A DNA stretch of 64,000 nt from Spirosoma agri (GCF_010747415.1 NZ_JAAGNZ010000001.1:1178001-1242000), one strand, 5' to 3'; positions 1-8,059 are shown, counted from the stretch's first letter. Notes: generated by a model not told the origin, from the letters alone. Numbers and translations: made by a program.

Positions 1-385
1 TATTGCTTCACCCTGGAATATGACCAAATATTAATTCTATCCTATTCTCAATTTGTAAAATATTATTTTAAGAATTAAAATATAATTAAATCAACATATA
101 GTGTCTTTCATTAAGCAATTATAGGGGGCGTGTAAAAGTCAATGGGAGTATTTATACTTAGTACGCTTGTTGCTGGAACCAGTGAAGTTTTAGGCCGATT
201 TAGTGTGATTCGTTCAGGAAGATCAGCCTCTAAAAAGCATTGCCTGATCCAGTATAGATGGCCCAAGCAAACAGGCCAACGTTGGGCCAACTAACGGCCC
301 GGTACTGCTACAAACAGGATGGGATAAACGGGCTGACTGATTTGGTAAAGTAGTAAAACCGGTACGTGCCACTCTTTCTGCGATT
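1..385. other. Intergenic region upstream of the GntP permease
   Basis: The first 120 bases are very AT-rich. A forward frame runs open from base 1 to a stop at 76-78 but resembles no protein tail I know. An inverted repeat TGGCCCAA (259-266) / TTGGGCCA (282-289) with a 15-nt loop lies about 100 bases before the permease start and could be an upstream gene's terminator or a leader hairpin; no T-run follows it. I see no convincing gene here. Confidence 0.5.
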
Positions 386-1702
386 ATGCCCCTGCTCATC
401 ACTAGTCTCGGTATCCTCGTTCTGATCGTTCTGATTTCATACGTACGGCTGCACACGTTCCTGTCTTTCCTGCTTGTTTCGATGGGTGTTGGTCTGGCCC
501 TGGGTATGCCGCCCCTGTTCATACTGGAATCGATGCAGAAAGGCATGGGCAGTACGCTGGGTTCCATTCTGGGCATCATTGCGCTGGGTGCTATGCTGGG
601 GAAACTCGTGGCAACGAGCGGAGCCGCTCAGCAGATCGCCGTAACCATGATGGCGCTGGTGAAACCAGGAAACGCGCGCTGGGCATTTATGGTGACGGGC
701 TTTATCGTGGGCTTACCGCTGTTCTATTCGGTGGGGTTTATGCTGCTGGCTCCGTTGGTCATCACGGTCGCTTACCGGTACAAACTGCCCGCACTCTATA
801 TAGGGCTGCCCATGCTGGCGTCATTGTCGGTCACGCAGGGGTATCTGCCCCCGCATCCGGCTCCGCTGGCGATTCTCAAACAGTTTAATGCCGATATGGG
901 GCTGACGCTTTTCTATGGTATACTCGTTTCGATTCCGGCTATCCTTATTTCAGGAGCGTTGTTTGGGTCAACGCTCAAACGTTACACGACGCTGCCCAAC
1001 AAAGCGTTTATGGCGGCTGAGTTAACGGATGAACAGATGCCTTCGGTAGCCGTAAGTTTCCTCACCGTTCTATTGCCTATTCTGTTGATCGGTCTGAGTA
1101 CGGTGTTAAGCCCTTTCCTGGCCGAAGGGTCAGCAACCCGGCAAGTACTACTAACGCTTGGTGAACCCACGGTGAGTATGCTGATTGCTGTTCTGGTTGC
1201 CATTGTGACATTGGGGCTGCAACGCAACCGGTCAATGCCGGTCGTCACCACGTTACTGGCTGATTCTGTAAAGGAAGTTGCTATGCTTTTACTGGTTTTT
1301 GGCGGGGCGGGGGCGTTGAAGCAGGTGCTGACCGATGGCGGGGTAAGCCAGAACATAGCCGATCTCATGCAACATTCATCCTTGCATCCCTATGTGCTGG
1401 CCTGGAGCATGGCTGCGATCATTCGGGTGTGCGTAGGCTCATCGACGGTATCGGGTATTACGACGGCAGGCTTTGTGGCACCGCTTCTAACGGTTTCGGG
1501 TGTTGAACCGAATCTGATGGTCCTGAGTATCGGTGCGGGCAGTATGATGTTTTCGCACGTGAATGATACGGGGTTTTGGTTGTTCCGCGAATACTTCCAG
1601 CTATCGATGGCCGATACGCTCAAAACATGGTCGGTGATGGAAACGCTGGTGTCGGTGGCGGGGTTGGGGGGTGTTATGGTATTGAGCCTTGTCGTAGGTT
1701 AG
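386..1702 (+). CDS. GntP family gluconate/organic acid permease
   Basis: A 438-residue, almost entirely hydrophobic inner-membrane protein with about 12 membrane segments, the usual length for the GntP gluconate:H+ symporter family. The family-type segment GYLPPHPAP lies at about residue 152, and SSTVSGITTAGF and SHVNDTGFW fall in the last third. GntP members take up gluconate or related sugar acids with protons; the actual substrate cannot be read from the sequence. No gluconate kinase or dehydratase gene is adjacent, so the transporter stands alone. It converges on the fasciclin gene, with a hairpin between them. ATG start chosen because the hydrophobic N-terminus begins there. Confidence 0.9.
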   Translation: MPLLITSLGILVLIVLISYVRLHTFLSFLLVSMGVGLALGMPPLFILESMQKGMGSTLGSILGIIALGAMLGKLVATSGAAQQIAVTMMALVKPGNARWAFMVTGFIVGLPLFYSVGFMLLAPLVITVAYRYKLPALYIGLPMLASLSVTQGYLPPHPAPLAILKQFNADMGLTLFYGILVSIPAILISGALFGSTLKRYTTLPNKAFMAAELTDEQMPSVAVSFLTVLLPILLIGLSTVLSPFLAEGSATRQVLLTLGEPTVSMLIAVLVAIVTLGLQRNRSMPVVTTLLADSVKEVAMLLLVFGGAGALKQVLTDGGVSQNIADLMQHSSLHPYVLAWSMAAIIRVCVGSSTVSGITTAGFVAPLLTVSGVEPNLMVLSIGAGSMMFSHVNDTGFWLFREYFQLSMADTLKTWSVMETLVSVAGLGGVMVLSLVVG

Positions 1703-1736
1703 TCCACAACAGACAAAAATGGAATGGACAAAAAAA

Positions 1737-1773
1737 GGACGGTCCCGAAAACACGAAGTCAACGGGACCATCC
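1737..1773. terminator. Bidirectional terminator hairpin
   Basis: GGACGGTCCCG (1737-1747) pairs with CGGGACCATCC (1763-1773) with one wobble, between the convergent permease and fasciclin genes. An A-run on its left would give a U-run for minus-strand transcripts. Confidence 0.6.
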
Positions 1774-1795
1774 ATCTACAAGCACGGCTTACTGC

Positions 1796-2848
1796 CTATC
1801 GGAACAGAGTTCCGCCAGCTTTGGGCATCAGCACAACATTGATGCTGTGCACGACACCGTTCGCTGATTTGTAATTATCAGCCGCATCGATCGAAGCCGT
1901 ATGGCCCTGATCGTCGGTCAGATCAATGCTACCGTTCGATCCTTGTTTTGCTGTTAGCGTGCTGCCGGCCAGCGTTTGCAGTTCGGCCTTACCATTCCCC
2001 GCTTTAACTCGACGGGTCAGCTCGGCCATATCTACTTCACCCCGCACTACGTGGTAAGAGAGTAGCTGCTTCAGCGCTTCACGGTTGCTGCCTTCCAGCA
2101 GGCCATTCTGTGCGCTCGTTGGTAATTTTTTAAAGGCGCTGTTCGAAGGAGCAAAGACCGTATAGGGTCCGGTCCCTTTCAATGTTTCGAACAGATCCGC
2201 CGATTGCAGGGCATTTTGCAGGGTCGTATAATTCGGTGATGACGAAATGAAGTCGCCGACGCTGCTGCTCCGATTGGTGCTACCGGCTTTTACGGCCGGT
2301 GCTTCGCTGGAACGAGCACCCGACACGGCCGCTCCCGTACCCGACGTGCTGACACTTGTACCCGATGGTGTTGCACCGGTATTTGGCGAATAGCTGCCTC
2401 CGCTACTACTTCCCGAACTGCGGGCTGCCGAGTTATTCTGCCCGTTGCTCACCTGATCAGCAGGTGTGGTTGTGGTAATTGTCGATGGGTTGCTGCCGAC
2501 ACCGGTAGGGGCGTTGGTAACGTTGTTACTGTTATAGTTTGTCGTGTTGCTGTTGTTAATGGCGGTGCCATCGCTGGACGAACTCTTCCGATACTGACCG
2601 TCCTGAATGCTGGTCGAAGTACCTGAATTGGCATTTGTACGCGCGTTCTGTTCCATGGCTTTTTTAGTGCGTTTCATGGCTCGTCGCTGGCTTCTTGACG
2701 AATTTCCTGATGTTGAGTCGGGAACGATAGCGCCCTGCGGATAGGTCGTAGACGTAGCCGCTCCGGTGGGCGTAGTCTGTGCCCAGGTGGCTTCTGCTGC
2801 CAACACGGCACCGAGTGTCAGCAAGCTAAGGGTTCGGTTGATTTTCAT
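1796..2848 (-). CDS. Secreted fasciclin (FAS1) domain protein
   Basis: 350 residues. Residues 1-23 form a signal peptide ending near TWAQ. Residues about 25-190 are a low-complexity linker rich in Ser, Thr, Asn and Gly. Residues about 197-345 form one FAS1 domain with the typical TVFAPSNSAF and LLSYHVVRGE segments and a closing NGVVHSINVVLMP. FAS1 domains act in adhesion or matrix binding outside the cytoplasm. The long disordered linker suggests a surface-tethered module, though no lipobox or T9SS tail is seen. It is divergent from the aldehyde dehydrogenase gene and convergent with the permease. Confidence 0.88.
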   Translation of the reverse strand: MKINRTLSLLTLGAVLAAEATWAQTTPTGAATSTTYPQGAIVPDSTSGNSSRSQRRAMKRTKKAMEQNARTNANSGTSTSIQDGQYRKSSSSDGTAINNSNTTNYNSNNVTNAPTGVGSNPSTITTTTPADQVSNGQNNSAARSSGSSSGGSYSPNTGATPSGTSVSTSGTGAAVSGARSSEAPAVKAGSTNRSSSVGDFISSSPNYTTLQNALQSADLFETLKGTGPYTVFAPSNSAFKKLPTSAQNGLLEGSNREALKQLLSYHVVRGEVDMAELTRRVKAGNGKAELQTLAGSTLTAKQGSNGSIDLTDDQGHTASIDAADNYKSANGVVHSINVVLMPKAGGTLFR

Positions 2849-2924
2849 AACGTTGCGTTGTCGTTGAGCGAATAAGTCGTCACAAGAAGAACCCGATTGA
2901 GCGCAAAAAGTTTACATTCAGGTG

Positions 2925-2955
2925 TCTGTTCTTTGAGGGGCGGCCACTAGATTTG
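2925..2955 (+). promoter_or_regulatory. Bacteroidetes-type promoter for the aldehyde dehydrogenase
   Basis: TAGATTTG at 2948-2955 is an exact match to the Bacteroidetes -7 consensus TAnnTTTG, 31 bases before the ATG. TCTG at 2925-2928 lies 19 bases upstream, where the -33 TTTG box is expected (one mismatch). Confidence 0.5.
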
Positions 2956-2986
2956 TCCTCCTATTAACCATTGTATACCGAACGTT

Positions 2987-4510
2987 ATGCAGTCGATTCT
3001 TCCCTTACCAACGCAACCCGTAAAACCCGGAACCAGCACCGGACAGCAGTTCTGGCAGTCGTCGGAGAAAACGCTCGATTCCTATTCACCCGCCGATGGG
3101 CAGCTCATTGCCCGTGTTCATCCGTCGACCCGCGCTGATTACGATCGCGTCGTCGAAACGGCACAGGCCGCATTTCTGGAATGGCGACAGGTCCCGGCTC
3201 CGCGTCGGGGCGAAATTGTCCGGCAGATGGGCGAGCAGTTTCGACGTTACAAACGGGAACTTGGCACACTTGTCAGTTACGAAATGGGTAAGTCGCTTCA
3301 GGAAGGACTGGGTGAAGTGCAGGAAATTATCGATATCTGCGATTTTGCGGTAGGGCAGTCGCGGCAGTTGTATGGGCTGTCGATGCATTCTGAACGACCG
3401 GCTCACCGGATGTATGAGCAATGGCATCCACTAGGCGTAGTCGGCATTATTTCGGCCTTCAATTTTCCGGTTGCTGTCTGGTCGTGGAATGCCATGCTGG
3501 CCTGGGTGTGTGGGGACGTTTGTATCTGGAAACCTTCGGAAAAAACACCCCTGACGGCTCTGGCCTGTCAGCAGATTATTGGCGAGGTACTGCGCAACAA
3601 CGATGTGCCGGAAGGGGTTTCCTGTCTCGTTACGGGTGCCCGCGACGCTGGCGAATGGCTGGCCCGCGACCCACGTGTTGCGCTGGTATCGGCCACGGGC
3701 AGTACGCGCATGGGAAAAGCGGTGGCAGAGTCCGTTGCTGGACGGTTGGGTCGTAGTTTGCTCGAATTAGGTGGTAACAATGCCATTATCGTGTCGGAAC
3801 ACGCTGATCTTGATCTGGCCATTCCGGCTATCGTATTCGGCGCGGTGGGCACGGCTGGACAGCGATGTACGTCTACACGTCGGCTCATCGTTCAGGAGAG
3901 TATTTACGACGATGTGAAAAATCGGCTCAGAAACGCGTACGCTCAGCTGCGCATAGGGAACCCGCTAGACGAATCGTTTCATGTTGGACCGCTCATCGAT
4001 CAGCAGGCCGTAAAGGGGTATCAGCTGGCAGTTGACGAAATCCGTGAATCGGGTGGGCGCTTTGTTGTTGAACCCGGCCTGATCGACGGAGTAGGGTTTG
4101 AATCCGGTTGTTACGTGAAGCCCTGCGTTGCTGAAGCGGAAAGCCAGTGGCCGGTGGTTCAGCGGGAAACGTTTGCGCCCATTTTGTACCTGCTTACGTA
4201 CACGACACTCGACGATGCCATTGCCCAGCAGAACTCGGTGCCCCAAGGCTTATCGTCGGCTATTTTTACGTTGAATATGCGGGAGGCTGAGCGATTTCTG
4301 TCGGTGGCTGGCTCTGATTGTGGCATTGCCAACGTGAACATCGGCACGTCAGGCGCGGAGATCGGTGGTGCCTTCGGGGGCGAAAAAGAAACGGGTGGTG
4401 GCCGCGAATCGGGTTCCGATGCCTGGAAAGCCTACATGCGTCGACAAACCAACACCATCAACTACGGGACTACGATGCCGTTGGCACAGGGCATTACATT
4501 CGAACTGTGA
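2987..4510 (+). CDS. ALDH7-family aldehyde dehydrogenase (aminoadipate-semialdehyde/P6C dehydrogenase-like)
   Basis: 507 residues, a full-length NAD(P)-dependent aldehyde dehydrogenase. The catalytic pair is visible: Glu260 in LELGGNN and Cys294 in GQRCTSTRR. These two motifs are characteristic of the antiquitin/ALDH7 group, which oxidises alpha-aminoadipate semialdehyde in lysine breakdown; GGEKETGGGRESGSDAWK near the C-terminus also fits this group. The likely role is lysine catabolism or detoxification of semialdehydes in the cytoplasm. No other lysine catabolic gene is next to it, so the exact substrate is inferred from family only. Confidence 0.9.
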   Translation: MQSILPLPTQPVKPGTSTGQQFWQSSEKTLDSYSPADGQLIARVHPSTRADYDRVVETAQAAFLEWRQVPAPRRGEIVRQMGEQFRRYKRELGTLVSYEMGKSLQEGLGEVQEIIDICDFAVGQSRQLYGLSMHSERPAHRMYEQWHPLGVVGIISAFNFPVAVWSWNAMLAWVCGDVCIWKPSEKTPLTALACQQIIGEVLRNNDVPEGVSCLVTGARDAGEWLARDPRVALVSATGSTRMGKAVAESVAGRLGRSLLELGGNNAIIVSEHADLDLAIPAIVFGAVGTAGQRCTSTRRLIVQESIYDDVKNRLRNAYAQLRIGNPLDESFHVGPLIDQQAVKGYQLAVDEIRESGGRFVVEPGLIDGVGFESGCYVKPCVAEAESQWPVVQRETFAPILYLLTYTTLDDAIAQQNSVPQGLSSAIFTLNMREAERFLSVAGSDCGIANVNIGTSGAEIGGAFGGEKETGGGRESGSDAWKAYMRRQTNTINYGTTMPLAQGITFEL

Positions 4511-4622
4511 GAGTAGGGGTTTCTGGCTGGATTCTCGGGATTGATCGTACGGCCTACCGCCTGTTCATCTCGGGAATCCTGCCGAAGAGAGACTTTTTGG
4601 TCGTTGTCAGGTCTTACTGTGT

Positions 4623-5819
4623 ATGATCACGATCTGCCTTGACGACAAAGATCCCAATCTGCTTGCTGTTTCGTTTCCCCAGGATCCCATCGGTAACGAC
4701 TTGATCCGCACCGTTCCGGGAAGGCGCTGGAGTTATTCCCGTCGGTGTTGGGTAGTGCCCAATACCCGCGAAACGGTAGTCCATCTTGGTAAACTTTTTG
4801 GTAAAGCCTACTGTCGTTTCGATGAAGCCCTGGTTCGGCTGTACAGACCCGATGCTACGCTTGCCGAGATTGAACAGGCTACCAATCCAGCGTGGCCTCC
4901 CATTGATGGGCGTATTGCAGGAAAACAGCGACTGCCGTTTCGTTACAGTCCGCGTTCAGGCGAGTATGACAAGCATCCGGCTATCATATCGTTGAGTAAC
5001 ACATTGCGTACCCAAAATTACAGCTATAAAACACTCAGAAATTGCAAGCAGGCAATCAGGGCGCTTATCCGATATTGTAACACGACACCGATCGATGAAC
5101 TGACAAAACTTCAGTATCAGCAGTATTTGTTGTTTCTGGCAGAAAAGAAACGATTGAGCCCGGCCACCCGCAACGTTCACATAAATGCGTGGAAATTTTA
5201 TCAGGAGAAAGTGTTACGGCGGGACAAAGCGTTTTACGATATCGATTACCCGAGGCAGTCCACGAAGTTACCGACGGTCTATAACGTAGCTGAAGTGAAA
5301 GCCCTGTTTAAGGCCACGACAAGCTTGAAGTACCGAACGCTTTTTAAGTTAGTGTACGCTACGGGCCTGCGACTCAGCGAAGCTGCTCAACTGCGTTTGA
5401 CGGACATTGATCAGGTACGTAGACTCATTACTATTCGGGGAGGTAAGGGAAAGAAAGACCGGGTTGTGATGATGACTGACAAACTGGAGAGTACGCTCCA
5501 GGAGTATCTGAGTCATTATGCAACTAACCGTGGACCGTGCCAGATATTTTTGTTCGACGACTGGGAAACCGGTGAGCCTATTGCCAATCGTACGATACAA
5601 CAAGTGTATAGTAACAGCGTTCAGGCGGCAGGTATTCAGAAGAAGGGAGGTATCCGTACACTCCGACATAGCTTTGCGACTCACCTGTTGGAAGCTGGCA
5701 CTGATATTCGTTACATCCAGCAACTGTTGGGTCACGAAAGCATCCTGACTACGATGCGTCACACCCACGTAAGTGCTGACAAAATCAGTACGCTTAGAAG
5801 TCCACTGGACGATCTGTAG
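4623..5819 (+). CDS. Tyrosine recombinase with substituted catalytic residues
   Basis: 398 residues. Residues 1-80 are an extra N-terminal domain with the GRRWSYSRRCWVVP segment seen in some Bacteroidetes integrases. About 105-195 is a SAM-like core-binding domain and about 210-395 the catalytic domain. Arg250 (TGLRLSE), Lys275 (GKGKKDR), Arg348 (TLRHSF) and His371 (LLGHES) are present. The His expected three residues before Arg348 is Arg345 (codon CGT, one base from CAT). The nucleophilic Tyr expected in a TTxxYTHV context is His380 (CAC, one base from TAC). It lacks the extra domain that distinguishes IntI integron integrases. Strand exchange is therefore doubtful. It lies directly upstream of the attC-like array and reads toward it. 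Confidence 0.88.
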   Translation: MITICLDDKDPNLLAVSFPQDPIGNDLIRTVPGRRWSYSRRCWVVPNTRETVVHLGKLFGKAYCRFDEALVRLYRPDATLAEIEQATNPAWPPIDGRIAGKQRLPFRYSPRSGEYDKHPAIISLSNTLRTQNYSYKTLRNCKQAIRALIRYCNTTPIDELTKLQYQQYLLFLAEKKRLSPATRNVHINAWKFYQEKVLRRDKAFYDIDYPRQSTKLPTVYNVAEVKALFKATTSLKYRTLFKLVYATGLRLSEAAQLRLTDIDQVRRLITIRGGKGKKDRVVMMTDKLESTLQEYLSHYATNRGPCQIFLFDDWETGEPIANRTIQQVYSNSVQAAGIQKKGGIRTLRHSFATHLLEAGTDIRYIQQLLGHESILTTMRHTHVSADKISTLRSPLDDL

Positions 5820-6195
5820 CTATGTGTCTGCGGAGGATGGGTCGCAGTTGGGCCAGACTGAAAAAACGGCTCTTCAGCACTTAGCCCATCGTGTAACAAA
5901 CGACAACACGTTTATTCCGTTTCAGGCAACCTCTGGAATCAAAGCGATACAATTGCTTATCGTGCCCGAAGAAATAATTTGGGAATCCATCAATATCCCA
6001 GATACGCTCAACGTTGCCTGTGATATTAATTTTTGTGTCATAGTAGCATGTAAGACTCGGCTTATTTGTCTGTGATTTAAAAAATAATGTATCTTTAGTC
6101 GTGTCAGCAAAAGTACAAAAAAGGAATATACGATAAATGAATCTACCGCTGATTTTCAGGTGTTTATCATTTAGTGATTCAGCGTACAATAATAC
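5820..6195. other. Region between recombinase and cassette array
   Basis: No convincing gene. An inverted repeat CTGAA ... TTCAG around 5858-5877 directly follows the recombinase and may end its transcript. Base composition turns AT-rich after about 6020, where a promoter-like sequence sits. Short frames here do not look like proteins. Confidence 0.4.
6065..6097 (+). promoter_or_regulatory. Promoter-like sequence reading into the cassette array
   Basis: TTTG at 6065-6068 and TATCTTTA at 6090-6097 are separated by 21 bases, close to the Bacteroidetes TTTG / TAnnTTTG arrangement (last base of the -7 box differs). It points at the lone core site at 6196 and the first cassette ORF, so it would take the place of the integron Pc promoter. 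Confidence 0.45.
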
Positions 6196-6202
6196 GTTGG
6201 GT
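6196..6202 (+). repeat. Lone attI-like core site (GTTGGGT)
   Basis: GTTGGGT fits the integron core consensus GTTRRRY. It has no inverted partner upstream, as expected for an attI rather than an attC site. The same CAGCCAGTGCTTC string starts 15 bases after the first base of this site (6211-6223) and of the core site at 7240 (7255-7267), and GCGACAG starts 44 bases after each (6240, 7284). The two sites are therefore homologous boundaries. Cassette 1 would then be 6197-7240. Confidence 0.5.
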
Positions 6203-6454
6203 GACCTGTTCAGCCAGTGCTTCCATTTCCAAGTTGCAGGCGACAGTTTGAGCGCCCCGTATGGGTATGCCTGGGCTTCCATTTCGACGTTTCGGTCGAC
6301 AGGTTACAGGCCGTAGCGGTCATGTTTTTACTCGTTGGGCGGGTTCCGGCTGATACGAGAAACGACTTGGTTAGGCAGAGTACGTTTACAGGGCAGCGTC
6401 CCAGCGACAGGCTAAACATATTGGTTGGATAAGCAGCATGAATCAAAGCAAAAA

Positions 6455-7099
6455 ATGAATATTGACCACATATTTATCTTCACTGAAGATAAAGGACAAG
6501 TAGCCGATCAACTTGTTGGCTTTGGATTAACCGAAGGAAGTGGCAGAACTCATGTAGGGCAAGGCACAGCCAATCGTAAATTTTATTTTGCAAATTTCTT
6601 TCTGGAGGTACTATGGGTTTATAACGAGGCCGAGATAAACAGCGAGTTGATCGTAGAGACTGGTCTTTGGCATAGAGCTAATTTCAGGGATACTCACTTT
6701 TCTCGTTTTGGGCTTTGTTTCGTTAACGATGATACAACGGAACGACTGTTCGACAAGGCAGGCAAATATCAACCAGTATATTTTCCGGAAGGACTGGCAA
6801 TCGACATTTTGCAGAACAAGAATAACCCTAAATTTCCTTGGACTTTTAGGCTTCCTTTTAAAGGGCAAAAGAAAAACGAAACTGAGCCAACAGAACATAG
6901 AAACGGTATCCATTCATTAACTAAATCGATTTTTGAATACGAAAGCGTGGTTAGTGAGGATTTTCTTGAATACTTTAAAAATGAGAACGGCCTTGAATTT
7001 AAAAACTCTTCAAGAAATTGGTTAACCTTGATTTTTGACGAAGAAGCTCGGAGGCTAAGCTTTGATTTTGAGAGTCTTAGTTTAACAATTCGATACTGA
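6455..7099 (+). CDS. Glyoxalase-like domain protein, cassette ORF 1
   Basis: 214 residues from the ATG at 6455 (MNIDHIFIF), preferred over an upstream ATG because the glyoxalase/VOC fold normally begins with such a strand. The sequence resembles the glyoxalase-like domain group: HIFIFTEDKG, HVGQGTANRKFYFANFFLEVLWV, later GLCFVNDD. VOC-fold proteins are usually metal-dependent lyases, isomerases or drug-binding resistance proteins; the substrate is unknown. The gene is clearly more AT-rich than the chromosome around it, which suggests transfer. It is followed 59 bases later by an attC-like site in the integron orientation. Confidence 0.75.
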   Translation: MNIDHIFIFTEDKGQVADQLVGFGLTEGSGRTHVGQGTANRKFYFANFFLEVLWVYNEAEINSELIVETGLWHRANFRDTHFSRFGLCFVNDDTTERLFDKAGKYQPVYFPEGLAIDILQNKNNPKFPWTFRLPFKGQKKNETEPTEHRNGIHSLTKSIFEYESVVSEDFLEYFKNENGLEFKNSSRNWLTLIFDEEARRLSFDFESLSLTIRY

Positions 7100-7100
7100 T

Positions 7101-7246
7101 TCGCTCCGAGCCGTGTAGCCCGGATGACAGGAGGCAGGCCGCAAGGTCAACCAGAGCAGCCCAACCGGCAGGGGGTGTAAAGGCAGGCGAGCCATTTGCC
7201 CATTTCAGCTAGCTTGTAGGGCCATCAACCCCCTGAGTCGTTGGGT
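7101..7246 (+). repeat. attC-like site A with conserved 5' flank
   Basis: The 88-nt core runs 7159-7246. The left end is GCCCAAC (7159-7165, fits RYYYAAC) and the right end GTTGGGT (7240-7246, fits GTTRRRY). Inner arms AGGGGGT (7170-7176) and ACCCCCT (7228-7234) are perfect complements. Spacers between outer and inner arms are 4 and 5 nt, the architecture of integron attC sites. The 58 bases between the ORF stop and the site are also similar to the matching stretch after the next ORF. Orientation (ORF, then RYYYAAC, then GTTRRRY) is that of integron cassettes. Confidence 0.65.
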
Positions 7247-7437
7247 GGACGTAACAGCCAGTGCTTCAAAGTCTGGCTCGCGTGCGACAGACGGCACGTC
7301 CCGTAATCGGGCGGCTTTAGTTCGCCAGGCGGCTTCGGTTAAAAAAACAAACGCCCGAGTTGAGCGGCTTAAAAAGTGAATTTGGTCAGGCGCGTGTGAC
7401 AATGGAAACGCCCTGATAGGGCAACTAAAATTAATTT
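7247..7437 (+). repeat. Conserved cassette leader
   Basis: A 191-base non-coding stretch between core site A and the next ORF. It shares CAGCCAGTGCTTC (7255-7267) and GCGACAG (7284-7290) with the start of cassette 1. The GCGACAG-N3-GCACGT block (7284-7299) recurs at 8100-8115 and 9021-9036. A small hairpin GCCCTgatAGGGC lies about 25 bases before the next ATG. Its role (promoter, leader RNA or recombination substrate) is unknown. Confidence 0.45.
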
Positions 7438-7911
7438 ATGCTCATCCAGAATATAAAGTCTGATAGTAGTTTCCCTGAAGAACTTGAAGGAGAGGTGTTC
7501 TTTCCCCTGTTCAACAAAAAGATAAAAGTAAGTGAGTTCACTTCTGATAACATTGAGTACGCTAATGAATGTGCCAAGCTTCTCAAGGAACTGAATGATG
7601 AAGTAATTAGGCACCTATGCTTGGCTTCAATAAGGTATTGTAATGCTTTTTTAGAAGCCGACAGTGAAGAGCAATATTCATTCGACAATGAACGAGATGT
7701 ATTAGCTTTGATTGACCCGCGCTTCTTACTGATTGAACAAGATGAAACCAGGCCAGCTATACACTTAGAGTTAGAATGTGACTGGGAACAGGAACACGGT
7801 ATGGAGTGGGCCATACGAGATGGAAAGGTGGTGTACGTTGGCTCATACAATGGAGTTAGTCCTTTCGATGATTTTATTGAAAAGGATGAATGGAATTTTG
7901 CACAGCAATAA
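7438..7911 (+). CDS. DUF6985-like hypothetical protein, cassette ORF 2
   Basis: 157 residues, soluble and acidic, with no signal peptide or membrane segment. The C-terminal half (DPRFLLIEQDETRP, LECDWEQEHGMEWAIRDGK, VVYVGSYNG) resembles the small DUF6985 type of protein, which is often an orphan in accessory DNA; this is a tentative family match from memory. The gene is AT-rich compared with its neighbours and is bounded on both sides by core sites, so it would be cassette 2 (7241-8053). No function is assigned; an immunity or antitoxin-like role is possible but unsupported. Confidence 0.7.
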   Translation: MLIQNIKSDSSFPEELEGEVFFPLFNKKIKVSEFTSDNIEYANECAKLLKELNDEVIRHLCLASIRYCNAFLEADSEEQYSFDNERDVLALIDPRFLLIEQDETRPAIHLELECDWEQEHGMEWAIRDGKVVYVGSYNGVSPFDDFIEKDEWNFAQQ

Positions 7912-7912
7912 A

Positions 7913-8059
7913 TCGCTTCGCGTGGGGTAGCTTACCGTCGACAGGACGCTCGCCGGTAAGGAAGCTTTGCAGCCCAACCAAACAGGGGTGTAAAGGCAGG
8001 CAGCTACGTTTGTGATTTGAAGTGGTTTTAGGGGCCATAAACCCCTGTGGGTGTTGGAT
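7913..8059 (+). repeat. attC-like site B with conserved 5' flank
   Basis: The 88-nt core runs 7972-8059, the same length as site A. Left end GCCCAAC (7972-7978), right end GTTGGAT (8053-8059, fits GTTRRRY). Inner arms CAGGGGT (7983-7989) and ACCCCTG (8041-8047) are perfect complements, with spacers of 4 and 5 nt exactly as in site A. The string GTGTAAAGGCAGGC follows the left inner arm in both sites. Upstream, CTTACCG (7931-7937) and CGGTAAG (7954-7960) form a further hairpin in the segment that matches the flank of site A. Confidence 0.65.

Noticed and set aside
124..141. AGGGGGCGTGTAAAAG near the window start resembling the inner arm of site A
   Set aside because: There is no partner arm or core end near it; likely chance.
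4623..5819. Calling the recombinase an IntI integron integrase
   Set aside because: The C-terminal RSPLDDL and the neighbouring sites suggest it, but the stretch between the Lys motif and the TLRH motif is short and has no IntI-type insertion. Similar C-terminal wording is also common in Bacteroidetes Xer-like integrases.
5881..6282. A 133-codon minus-strand open frame in the gap after the recombinase
   Set aside because: Its translation has no protein-like pattern and crosses the presumed core site and leader repeats.
6334..6376. Further GTTRRRY strings at 6334 (GTTGGGC) and 6370 (GTTAGGC) as extra core sites
   Set aside because: They have no matching RYYYAAC arm or inner arms nearby, and the consensus is short enough to occur by chance; only 6196 shares offsets with the site at 7240.
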